Origin: Candidatus Pelagibacter sp. TMED275
GTDB lineage: Bacteria > Pseudomonadota > Alphaproteobacteria > Pelagibacterales > Pelagibacteraceae
DNA length: 14,474 nucleotides
Assembly: GCA_002169255.1 (NCBI GenBank)
Contig: NHLU01000021.1
Coordinates: forward strand, 3,079-17,552
Reading direction: 5' to 3'
Shown here piece after piece: positions 1-6,440 of this stretch. Made by a program: the position numbers and the translations under genes. The notes under the pieces are model-generated. The model had not been told where the DNA came from and did no database searches. It saw nothing but the letters and a program-made list of their open reading frames with translations. How positions within the stretch are numbered: the first letter of the stretch is position 1; the number at the start of each line of letters is the position of its first letter.

Positions 1-540
1 GAGAAGGATATATTTAAATCAAAAAAACAAATGAAAATTAAGATTAATAATAACGACAAAGTTATGTGTGCAAAATATAGGCCAGGGCATTTTGAGGGTG
101 TTTTAGCTGTAATAAATCAATTTTTATCATTTATGAAACCAAGATATATTTTTTTAGGTGAAAAGGACTATCAGCAAATTTATTTAATTAAAAAGTATCT
201 ATCAAAAAAATACAATACTAAAATTTTTAAATGTAAAACTATTAGATTAAATAAAGCCTTGCCATACTCATCAAGAAATCTTTTATTAAAAAAAAACGAA
301 CTATTATTAGCTAATGAAATAAGTTTAATGATAAAAAAAATTTTCTCTACGTATAGAAATAGTTATTCAAACATCAAGCAATTAAATAAAATTAAATCAG
401 AAATCCTTAAAAAAAAAATAAAATTAGAATATCTTGAATTAAGAAATAAATTTGATCTTTCCAAAAAAATTAATAAAAAAAATGTTAAAATTTTTATTTC
501 TTATTATGTTAATAAAGTAAGACTAATTGATAATTATTAA
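1..540 (+). CDS. panC: Pantothenate synthetase (pantoate-beta-alanine ligase), 5' end outside window
   Basis: PanC joins pantoate and beta-alanine, using ATP through a pantoyl-adenylate intermediate, in the last step of pantothenate (vitamin B5, CoA precursor) synthesis in the cytosol. The reading frame is open from base 1, so the ATG at 31 is internal: the residues before it (EKDIF) align with the family's KEIYP region. Visible family signatures are YRPGHFEGV, GEKDYQQ (nucleotide and beta-alanine site region), SSRN (the KMSKS-like loop of this nucleotidyltransferase fold) and the terminal VRLIDN. About 179 residues are visible of a usual 280 or so; the N-terminal HxGH-containing part lies left of the window. 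The stop overlaps the stop of convergent mgtE by 4 bp. Identification is firm; the upstream part of the gene cannot be checked here. Confidence 0.95.
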   Translation, partial: EKDIFKSKKQMKIKINNNDKVMCAKYRPGHFEGVLAVINQFLSFMKPRYIFLGEKDYQQIYLIKKYLSKKYNTKIFKCKTIRLNKALPYSSRNLLLKKNELLLANEISLMIKKIFSTYRNSYSNIKQLNKIKSEILKKKIKLEYLELRNKFDLSKKINKKNVKIFISYYVNKVRLIDNY

Positions 541-1916
541 TTGTAAAAAAAATAAGCACCTATACCTAAAAAAGAAAGAAATCCAATAACATCGGTTATT
601 GTTGTTACAAAGACACTTGATGCTATTGCTGGATCAATATTAAATCTCTTTAGAGTTACGGGTACCATAATTCCAAAAACTCCTGCAACAATCATATTTA
701 AAACCATTGAAATTGATATTATTAATGACAATGAAAAGTCCTTAAACCATAGTTGAACTATTAAAGCACTAATGATAGCAAAGATTACTCCATTCAAGAC
801 ACCAATTGCAAATTCTTTAGTCACTGTTTTTATAAAATTATTTTTCGATAAATCATTTGTTGCGATTGCTCTTACTGTTACGGCTAATGTTTGCATACCA
901 GCATTGCCACCCATAGATGCTACAATTGGCATCAAAAATGCTAAAGCTACCATTTGTTCTATAGTTGCTCCAAAAATACTTATTACCCATGTTGCAAGGA
1001 AAGCTGTTAATAAATTAAGTAAAAGCCAATTAAACCTTCTTTTTGTTTTAGTTAAAACGCCATCAGTAATTTCCTCATCACCTACTCCTGCAAGTCTTAA
1101 TGTGTCCTCTTCTGCCTCTTCTTTTAATACTGTTAACATGTCATCACTTGTTATCATACCAACCAATTTTTCAGATTTATCTACTACACACGCTGAGTTT
1201 AAGTTATAATTTTCGAAAATATGTCCAACTTGCTCTTGATCCATATCTACAGGAATGGAAAGTTGTGTTTCAAGCATTATTGACTGCATCTTAATATCTC
1301 TTGATGTTCTTAATACTTTTGAAGCAGGCACAGTTCCAATAGGTTTGAAATCACTATCTACAATAAAAATTTCTAAAAATTCATCTGGTAAGTCTTTATT
1401 TTCTCTAAGATAATCTATTGTTTGTCCTACTGACCAGTTACTCGGTATAGCAGTGAATTCTCTTTGCATTAAACGAGCAGCTGAGTCTTCTGGATAACTT
1501 AAACTTTCTTTTAAAGCAAATCTATCTTTAGGTGGTAAAGAATTAAGGAGTATATTTTTATTTTCTTCATCTAAATTTTCAAGAATTTTAATCGCATCAT
1601 CAGACTCTAAATTCTTTATAATGTTAATAATTGAGTTTGATGGTAAATATTTTATAATTTCAACCTGTATAGACTCATTTAGTTCAATAAAGACTTCAGG
1701 ATCTATCTCAAAACTACTTAATTTTATAAGATTTTCTCTATCATTCTCATTTAAATGTTCAATTATGTCAGCAGCATCTGCTGGGTGCATTTCTTTAAAT
1801 GAATTATTTATAAAGGAAGCATCATTTTTTACAATTTTATCTCTGACAACTTTTATATATTCCTTATTGAATTCAAAGTTTACTTTTTTATCTTTAATTT
1901 TTTTTACTAAAGTCAT
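537..1916 (-). CDS. mgtE: Magnesium transporter MgtE
   Basis: MgtE is a homodimeric, Mg2+-gated inner-membrane channel for magnesium uptake. The 459-residue product has the complete family layout. An acidic, helical MgtE_N domain spans about residues 30-140 and includes HPADAADIIEHL. Two CBS domains follow at about 145-265, and the C-terminal five-helix membrane domain spans about 295-458. The pore signature MPIVASMGGNAGMQ is at 329-342. The conserved Asp of the last helix (TTITDVIG, D442) matches the Mg2+-coordinating pore Asp of the family. The acidic N-terminal and CBS regions are the known cytosolic Mg2+ sensor. The gene is divergent from lipB across 62 bp and ends within the panC stop. 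The spacer is too short for a known Mg2+ riboswitch, so regulation is probably at protein level. There is no clear Shine-Dalgarno before the ATG. Confidence 0.97.
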   Translation of the reverse strand: MTLVKKIKDKKVNFEFNKEYIKVVRDKIVKNDASFINNSFKEMHPADAADIIEHLNENDRENLIKLSSFEIDPEVFIELNESIQVEIIKYLPSNSIINIIKNLESDDAIKILENLDEENKNILLNSLPPKDRFALKESLSYPEDSAARLMQREFTAIPSNWSVGQTIDYLRENKDLPDEFLEIFIVDSDFKPIGTVPASKVLRTSRDIKMQSIMLETQLSIPVDMDQEQVGHIFENYNLNSACVVDKSEKLVGMITSDDMLTVLKEEAEEDTLRLAGVGDEEITDGVLTKTKRRFNWLLLNLLTAFLATWVISIFGATIEQMVALAFLMPIVASMGGNAGMQTLAVTVRAIATNDLSKNNFIKTVTKEFAIGVLNGVIFAIISALIVQLWFKDFSLSLIISISMVLNMIVAGVFGIMVPVTLKRFNIDPAIASSVFVTTITDVIGFLSFLGIGAYFFYN

Positions 1917-1978
1917 AAAATTTCATATAGATTATTAATAAACTATTAATACATAATATAGATATTACAAATCATAAT
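1917..1978. promoter_or_regulatory. Divergent mgtE/lipB promoter region
   Basis: This 62-bp, almost pure A/T spacer lies between the divergent mgtE and lipB starts, so it should contain promoters for both. Weak candidates only are visible. For mgtE (minus strand), TATATT at 1955-1960 has TTCATA 17 bp upstream at 1978-1983. For lipB (plus strand), CATAAT lies at 1952-1957 and TATAGA at 1957-1962. In DNA this AT-rich such matches arise easily by chance. Neither start has a recognisable Shine-Dalgarno. The existence of promoters is inferred from geometry; the exact boxes are uncertain. Confidence 0.4.
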
Positions 1979-2599
1979 ATGAAAATTGAGATAAAAAAGT
2001 CAGTAAAGCCAGTAAATTACACAAAAGCTGTAAATTTACTTGAAAATAGAATGAAAAGTATAAGTAATAATAAATCAAAAGAGCTTTTATGGATACTACA
2101 ACATCCAGATGTTTATACAGCAGGATCTTCTTACAAAAATAATGAAATATTAGATAAAAATATTAAGATTGTAAAAACCTCTAGAGGGGGAAAGATTACT
2201 TGGCACGGCCCAGGGCAATTAATTTGTTACTTTGTAATAGATCTTAAAAGAAGAAAGAAAGATATTAGATATATGTTAAAAAATATTGAAAAAACTATAA
2301 TTGAAACTTTAGAAGCATATGAGATTAAATCATATAGTGACAAAAAAAATATAGGCATTTGGGTGCGAGATAAAAAAAAATTAAGAAAAGTTGCTGCTAT
2401 AGGAGTCAAAATTAAAAAATGGATTGCATTTCATGGTTTTTCATTAAATATAAACAATAAACTTAACTCATACAAAAAAATACTGCCGTGTGGAATGAAA
2501 GAAGATAATATTACAACTCTTCAAAAATATAAAAAAAGAGATTATAAAGAAATTGAAAAAAGATTAATTGAAAATTTTATTAAAAATTTTGAAACTTAA
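1979..2599 (+). CDS. lipB: Lipoyl(octanoyl) transferase LipB
   Basis: LipB transfers octanoate from octanoyl-ACP to the lipoyl domains of 2-oxoacid dehydrogenases and the glycine cleavage H protein; LipA then inserts sulfur. The 206-residue protein has the family signature RGGKITWHGPGQL at 69-81. It has the catalytic Lys of the KVAAIG segment (K137) and the catalytic Cys of ILPCG (C171), the pair that forms the acyl-thioester mechanism in this family. FHGFSLNI (151-158) is also conserved. Length is normal for a proteobacterial LipB (about 210). The product is lysine-rich in keeping with the window's AT bias. It is divergently transcribed from mgtE, and its last 20 bp overlap the 3' end of the convergent pseudouridine synthase gene. 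No ribosome-binding site is evident. Confidence 0.97.
   Translation: MKIEIKKSVKPVNYTKAVNLLENRMKSISNNKSKELLWILQHPDVYTAGSSYKNNEILDKNIKIVKTSRGGKITWHGPGQLICYFVIDLKRRKKDIRYMLKNIEKTIIETLEAYEIKSYSDKKNIGIWVRDKKKLRKVAAIGVKIKKWIAFHGFSLNINNKLNSYKKILPCGMKEDNITTLQKYKKRDYKEIEKRLIENFIKNFET
2571..2590. repeat. AT-only inverted repeat at the lipB/rluC convergent ends
   Basis: The 8-bp arms AAAATTTT at 2571-2578 and 2583-2590 are separated by the loop ATTA. They sit across the overlapping 3' ends of lipB and the pseudouridine synthase gene. The arms contain no G/C pair, so a hairpin would be weak, and such palindromes are common in this composition. It could help transcription end in both directions, but it is not a canonical intrinsic terminator. 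Confidence 0.2.
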
Positions 2600-3494
2600 G
2601 TCGTTTAGTCTTAATCATTTTTTCGAAATATTCAGGTAATGGCGCTGTGTAATTGTATTTTACTCCATTTATCATAAATTTTATGTTATATGCATGCAAC
2701 ATTAAATCTTTATTAATTGATTTTTTTGTAGAAAAAAATGTATATTTGTCATCACCTAACACAGGATGATTGATATTGTACAACTGCTTTCTTAGTTGAT
2801 GTTTTCTCCCCGTAATAGGTTTCATTTTAACTAACGTACTATTCACATTTTTATCAATAACATTATAAATAGTTTCTGCTTTCTCGATAATTTTTTTATT
2901 TTTTTCATATCTAACTAAGGGGTCATTCCAAATACCCTTATCTTTATCAATTTCTCCATGGCAAATTGCAATATAGGTTTTGTAGACCTTTCTTAATCTA
3001 AATAATGAAGTTAATAGTTGTGCGGACTTTCTGTGTTTGGCGATAATTAAAATGCCAGAAGTATCTTTGTCCAGTCTGTGTACGGTTAATGGTTTGCTAT
3101 CATTAAATATTTCACTTTTTGTAAATATATCAATTAAATTTTTTTTAGATTTTGTTCCTCCTTGAACAGAAACACCAGCTTTTTTATTTATTATTATAAA
3201 GTCCTGATTATTTTCAATTATTAGTTCTTCATTAGATTTTAAAAATTTTTTTGAGGGAATATATTTATTTATTTTTTTTTGATTACGTTCTTCAAATGAA
3301 ATATCGTAAATATCTATTTTGTCATTTAATTTTAACTTATGAGAATTCTTAATTTTTCTATCGTTTATTTTAATTTTTCCAACTCTTAAATTTTTTTCAA
3401 TAAGAGATTGTGGTAACTTTCCTATTTTTGTTCTAACCCACCTATCTATGCGCATGTCTGTATCTGATGCATCCACTAGATAACTTTTTTTCAT
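2580..3494 (-). CDS. rluC: RluA-family (RluC-type) 23S rRNA pseudouridine synthase
   Basis: This enzyme should isomerise specific uridines of large-subunit rRNA to pseudouridine; RluC itself modifies 955, 2504 and 2580 in E. coli. The 304-residue protein begins with an S4-like RNA-binding domain at about 12-65 (MRIDRWVR, LRVGKIKIN). The catalytic domain follows from about 90, carrying HRLDKDTSG at 139-147 with catalytic Asp D142, close to the D144 position in E. coli RluC, and GRKHQLRKQL in place of the common GRTHQIRVHL. Family is certain; RluC rather than RluD is the likelier choice by position of the active site and S4 domain, but it is not proven. The gene starts 20 bp after rplQ ends, so it may be read as the last gene of the alpha operon. 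Its 3' end overlaps lipB by 20 bp. Confidence 0.87.
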   Translation of the reverse strand: MKKSYLVDASDTDMRIDRWVRTKIGKLPQSLIEKNLRVGKIKINDRKIKNSHKLKLNDKIDIYDISFEERNQKKINKYIPSKKFLKSNEELIIENNQDFIIINKKAGVSVQGGTKSKKNLIDIFTKSEIFNDSKPLTVHRLDKDTSGILIIAKHRKSAQLLTSLFRLRKVYKTYIAICHGEIDKDKGIWNDPLVRYEKNKKIIEKAETIYNVIDKNVNSTLVKMKPITGRKHQLRKQLYNINHPVLGDDKYTFFSTKKSINKDLMLHAYNIKFMINGVKYNYTAPLPEYFEKMIKTKRLKFQNF

Positions 3495-3513
3495 GTCTGA
3501 TAAAGGAATGTAT

Positions 3514-3541
3514 ATTATACTTTAGCTGCTGCTGGCGTCTC
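3514..3541 (-). promoter_or_regulatory. Possible weak promoter for the pseudouridine synthase gene
   Basis: On the minus strand a perfect TATAAT occurs at 3514-3519, overlapping the rplQ stop codon. A poor -35 match (GAGACG, 3 of 6) lies 16 nt upstream at 3536-3541. Predicted transcription would begin about 10-15 nt before the ATG at 3494. The -10 hexamer is convincing as a string but easily arises by chance here. Read-through from rplQ is an equally good explanation for expression. Confidence 0.25.
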
Positions 3542-3952
3542 TTCTTTATTTACTTTTTTTTCTTTTTTCTTTTTATCCACTTTTTTAGCTTCTATGTCTC
3601 TATCTACAAATTCAATAACAGCCATTGGTGCTTTATCTCCATATCTAAAGCCTGCTTTAATAATTCTCGTATATCCTCCATTTCTGGATATATATCTTTT
3701 TGATAAAGTTTTTTTCACTTTATTGGCTGATTTTATATCTTGTAATTTTGAAACAAGTAATCTCATATTTTGTAATGTATCTTTTTTACCTAAAGTAATT
3801 ATTTTATCAGCCTGTGGTTTTAGAAATTTAGCTTTTGGTAATGTTGTGGTTATTTGCTCATATTTTATAAGAGAGTTAAGCATATTTTTAAGTAAAGCTT
3901 TCCTATGCTCCGAGGTTCTGTTTAGTTTCTTCTGAGCTACACCATGTCTCAT
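3515..3952 (-). CDS. rplQ: 50S ribosomal protein L17
   Basis: L17 is a large-subunit protein placed near the exit-tunnel side of the ribosome. The start MRHGVAQKKLNRTSEHRKAL is diagnostic, and the core extends to about residue 118 (MAVIEFVDRD). A lysine/glutamate-rich tail of roughly 27 residues follows and ends in PAAAKV. Total length is 145 against about 127 in E. coli; C-terminal tails are known in other alphaproteobacterial L17 proteins. The start lies 2 bp after the rpoA stop, the usual rpoA-rplQ arrangement of the alpha operon. Its stop is 20 bp before the pseudouridine synthase start, with no hairpin terminator between them. Confidence 0.98.
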   Translation of the reverse strand: MRHGVAQKKLNRTSEHRKALLKNMLNSLIKYEQITTTLPKAKFLKPQADKIITLGKKDTLQNMRLLVSKLQDIKSANKVKKTLSKRYISRNGGYTRIIKAGFRYGDKAPMAVIEFVDRDIEAKKVDKKKKEKKVNKEETPAAAKV

Positions 3953-3954
3953 TT

Positions 3955-4983
3955 TTATATTGCCTCTTCAAGTTTCTTTGATAATTCTGCTATATTGTCT
4001 GGTGGCCAATTTGGTATTTCCATACCAAGATACAAGGACATCGCTGTTAAAACTTCTTTTATTTCATTTAAAGATTTTCTACCAAAATTAGGTGTTCTTA
4101 ACATTTCACCTTCAGATTTCTGAACTAAATCACCTATGTATATAATATTGTCATTTTTTAAACAATTCATTGATCTAACAGATAACTCAAGCTCATCAAC
4201 CTTTCGCAGAAGATTTTTATTAAATTCTGGTTCTTTAGGTTGATCTTTTACAATCACTTCTTGAGGTTCATCAAAATTTACAAACATTCCAAGTTGATCT
4301 TGGAAAATCCTGGCAGCATAAGCAACAGCGTCTTCTGCGGATATAGACCCATTTGTTTCAATTTCCATTGTAAGTTTATCATAATCTAGTGCTTTGCCTT
4401 CTCTAGCTGTACTTACAGAATATGATACTTTTTTAACAGGACTAAATAATGAGTCGATAGCTATTAGGCCCAGTGGTGGTTCCTCTGGTTTGTTATTATC
4501 AGCTGATACATAGCCTTTGCCTGAACTTACTGTCATTTCCATGTGAAAATTTGTATTTTCATCTAAGTTACAAATAACTAAGTCTGGATTTAAAATTTCT
4601 ACATCAGATACAGGCGTTATATCAGATGCCTTTATTTCACCGGGCCCTTTTGCATCTAAAATTAATTTTTTATTAACTTCAGAATTACTTTTAAGAGCTA
4701 AAGATTTAACGTTAAGAACAATATCCGTAACATCTTCTCTAATACCTTTTATTGATGTAAATTCATGTAAAACACCATCAATTTGAATTGATGTTACTGC
4801 AGTTCCTTGAATTGAAGATAGTAGAATTCTTCTTAGTGAATTACCTAAAGTTAGTCCATAACCTTTTTCTAAAGGTTCTGCAATAATTTTAGCAAAAGAT
4901 TTATCCTCGCTTAATTTAATATCTAATTTAGCAGGCTTAATTAACGTCTTCCAGTTTTTATTATTAACTTGGGCAGTTTCCAT
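3955..4983 (-). CDS. rpoA: RNA polymerase alpha subunit
   Basis: The alpha subunit dimerises to nucleate RNA polymerase assembly, and its C-terminal domain contacts UP elements and activators. The 342-residue product has the N-terminal assembly domain at about 15-240, including the strongly conserved [17 protein letters not shown] at 41-57. A linker rich in Lys, Pro and Glu runs about 241-257. The helix-hairpin-helix alpha-CTD follows at about 258-328, with [20 protein letters not shown]270 in that stretch corresponds to E. coli R265, the key UP-element residue, so DNA contact by the CTD appears intact. Length is slightly above E. coli (329). The ATG directly abuts the rpsK stop (TAAATG), and rplQ follows after 2 bp. 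The normal neighbour rpsD is absent here. Confidence 0.99.
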   Translation of the reverse strand: METAQVNNKNWKTLIKPAKLDIKLSEDKSFAKIIAEPLEKGYGLTLGNSLRRILLSSIQGTAVTSIQIDGVLHEFTSIKGIREDVTDIVLNVKSLALKSNSEVNKKLILDAKGPGEIKASDITPVSDVEILNPDLVICNLDENTNFHMEMTVSSGKGYVSADNNKPEEPPLGLIAIDSLFSPVKKVSYSVSTAREGKALDYDKLTMEIETNGSISAEDAVAYAARIFQDQLGMFVNFDEPQEVIVKDQPKEPEFNKNLLRKVDELELSVRSMNCLKNDNIIYIGDLVQKSEGEMLRTPNFGRKSLNEIKEVLTAMSLYLGMEIPNWPPDNIAELSKKLEEAI

Positions 4984-5430
4984 TTATACTCTCCTTTTCT
5001 TTGGTGGTCTTGATCCATTATGTGGCATTGGTGTTGTGTCTTTAATTGAGATAATTTTAAATCCCCTTGCTTGTAAAGCTCTTAAAGCAGTTTCTCTACC
5101 AGATCCTGGTCCTTTAACTTCTACAGATAAAACTTTCATACCAAATTCAAGGGCTTTAGTTGCTGCAGCATCCGCAGCTATTTGTGCTGCGTAAGGAGTT
5201 GATTTTCTAGATCCTTTAAATCCTTTTTGTCCAGCAGATGCCCATGAAATTACATTTCCACTAGTATCGGCAATAGATATAATTGTATTATTAAATGTTG
5301 ATTGAACATAAGCAATACCATTAGTGATACTCCTTTTGCTTTTTTTCTTTTTTGAGTATGAGCTTACTTTCTTTTTTTTTTGCTTGGTATTATCTGTTTG
5401 TTCTTTTTTATCAATTTTTTCGTTTTCCAT
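4984..5430 (-). CDS. rpsK: 30S ribosomal protein S11
   Basis: S11 binds the 30S platform near the E site and the 3' end of 16S rRNA. The conserved core runs from about residue 35 ([16 protein letters not shown]), through [16 protein letters not shown] and KGPGSGRE, to the invariant end [13 protein letters not shown]. Length is 148 against 129 in E. coli. The extra 18 or so residues are an N-terminal Lys-rich, low-complexity stretch (residues 1-33) encoded partly by a 10-base A run. Residue 1 is the only methionine before the core, so the ATG at 5430 is the best start, although no clear Shine-Dalgarno precedes it. The gene lies 3 bp after rpsM and abuts rpoA. Confidence 0.98.
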   Translation of the reverse strand: MENEKIDKKEQTDNTKQKKKKVSSYSKKKKSKRSITNGIAYVQSTFNNTIISIADTSGNVISWASAGQKGFKGSRKSTPYAAQIAADAAATKALEFGMKVLSVEVKGPGSGRETALRALQARGFKIISIKDTTPMPHNGSRPPKKRRV

Positions 5431-5433
5431 TTT

Positions 5434-5817
5434 TTATTTTTTGAGTGGAGTTAATTTTTTACCTGCAATAGCAATAGCTTTACCTTTTCTTGTTCTAGCA
5501 TTGCAACGAGTTCTTTGGCCTCTTGTTGGTAATTTTTTCCTATGTCGAGACCCCCTATAAGAAGCTAGATCAATTAATCTTTTAATATTTAAAGAGTTCT
5601 CTCTTCTCAGATCCCCTTCAACTGTAAAATTTTTATCTATGTACTCTCTTATCTTTAATATCTGATCATCAGTAAGTTCATTTACTCTTTTAGATTTTGA
5701 AATTTCAAGATCTTTACATATCTGTTTTGAAAATTTATTTCCAATACCATAAATGTATGTTAGTCCAATTTGAACAATTTTATTAGTTGGTATGTTTACA
5801 CCTGCAATACGAGCCAT
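5434..5817 (-). CDS. rpsM: 30S ribosomal protein S13
   Basis: S13 sits at the 30S head, contacting 5S/23S bridges and the P-site tRNA. The 127-residue product starts [13 protein letters not shown], has the helix-two-turn-helix segment ([10 protein letters not shown]), and ends with the basic tail [23 protein letters not shown] that contacts tRNA. The usual RGQRT(K/R)TNARTRKG has Cys in place of the Thr, a mild substitution. It is the first gene of the alpha operon and is preceded by the largest gap in the ribosomal block, which holds a strong promoter match. The predicted leader is only about 17 nt and shows no strong Shine-Dalgarno. Confidence 0.98.
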   Translation of the reverse strand: MARIAGVNIPTNKIVQIGLTYIYGIGNKFSKQICKDLEISKSKRVNELTDDQILKIREYIDKNFTVEGDLRRENSLNIKRLIDLASYRGSRHRKKLPTRGQRTRCNARTRKGKAIAIAGKKLTPLKK

Positions 5818-5840
5818 AGTTTTTGTGAGTAATTTCAGCC

Positions 5841-5868
5841 TTTATATAAGAAGTTAATTCAATGTCAA
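5841..5868 (-). promoter_or_regulatory. Near-consensus sigma-70-type promoter for rpsM-rpsK-rpoA-rplQ
   Basis: On the minus strand a perfect -35 box TTGACA (5863-5868) is followed by a 16-nt spacer and a -10 box TATAAA (5841-5846, 5 of 6 matches). This lies in the 55-bp gap between the adk stop and the rpsM start. Transcription would begin near 5833-5835, leaving a leader of about 17 nt. Placement in the only real gap of the block supports function. A leader this short cannot hold the rpsM-leader pseudoknot through which S4 controls the E. coli alpha operon, consistent with rpsD being absent here. Boxes are seen directly; activity is inferred. Confidence 0.7.
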
Positions 5869-5872
5869 CGTC

Positions 5873-6436
5873 TCATTCACCAACAATTTCCTCAATTTTT
5901 TGAGAAATATTGATTATTTCCATAGATCCATCGACTTCATGAAAATTTTTGTTTTTTGAATAATAATCTAATACAGGTTTAGTAATTTCCATGTACGTGT
6001 CATATCTTTTTAATATAGTATCTGAATCATCATCTGATCTCTTCTCTAAAATTTTTCTTTTTTCAATACGCTTTATGATAGCTTCCTTATTTACATTAAG
6101 AAAAAAAATATAGTCAATTTTTTGACTTGATTTCATTAGTAATTGTTCTAAATTTTTTGCTTGATTTATTGTTCTTGGGTAACCATCAAAAATTAATTTA
6201 TTTTTTTTTTTTATATCGAAGATTATTTTCTCTAAAAGCTTATTTACTATTTCATCTTCAACAAACTTTCCATTATTCATGTTATTAATAATTCTTTTGC
6301 CAATTTCTGAATCTTTCTTTATTTCGTCTCTTAGCATATCTCCAGTGGACACTTGAAAGTTATTAAATTTTTCAACTAAATATTTAGCTTGAGTTCCTTT
6401 TCCAGCACCTGGAGGACCGAATATAATTATATTCAC
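5873..6436 (-). CDS. adk: Adenylate kinase, short-LID form
   Basis: Adk interconverts ATP + AMP and 2 ADP in the cytosol. The 187-residue protein has the P-loop GPPGAGKGT at 7-15, the AMP-binding STGDMLR at 30-36, DGYPRT at 84-89 (usually DGFPRT), and the R-S-D-D-D segment at 133-137. It is about 27 residues shorter than E. coli Adk (214). The missing part is the long LID domain between about residues 128 and 133, so this is the short-LID type found in many alphaproteobacteria, with no zinc-binding cysteines. It starts with GTG, 4 bp after the secY stop. A 12-base A run (6201-6212) encodes part of the IKKKNK segment. secY-adk-rpsM is a common bacterial order. Confidence 0.98.
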   Translation of the reverse strand: MNIIIFGPPGAGKGTQAKYLVEKFNNFQVSTGDMLRDEIKKDSEIGKRIINNMNNGKFVEDEIVNKLLEKIIFDIKKKNKLIFDGYPRTINQAKNLEQLLMKSSQKIDYIFFLNVNKEAIIKRIEKRKILEKRSDDDSDTILKRYDTYMEITKPVLDYYSKNKNFHEVDGSMEIINISQKIEEIVGE

Positions 6437-6440
6437 TTAG

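Noticed and set aside
772..1209. 145-codon plus-strand open frame inside mgtE
   Set aside because: It is antisense to the membrane and CBS parts of mgtE. Hydrophobic-looking composition is expected from the complement, and no family is recognisable.
3467..3703. Plus-strand open frame opposite rplQ and the start of the pseudouridine synthase gene
   Set aside because: Its product is a Phe/Ser/Tyr-rich string that is just the complement of Lys-rich coding DNA, with no family motif, and it lies antisense to a certain gene.
5818..5872. A hidden rpmJ (L36) gene between adk and rpsM
   Set aside because: The gap is 55 bp, too short for about 37 codons, and no Cys/Lys-rich L36 pattern is present. 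rpmJ is commonly elsewhere in alphaproteobacteria.
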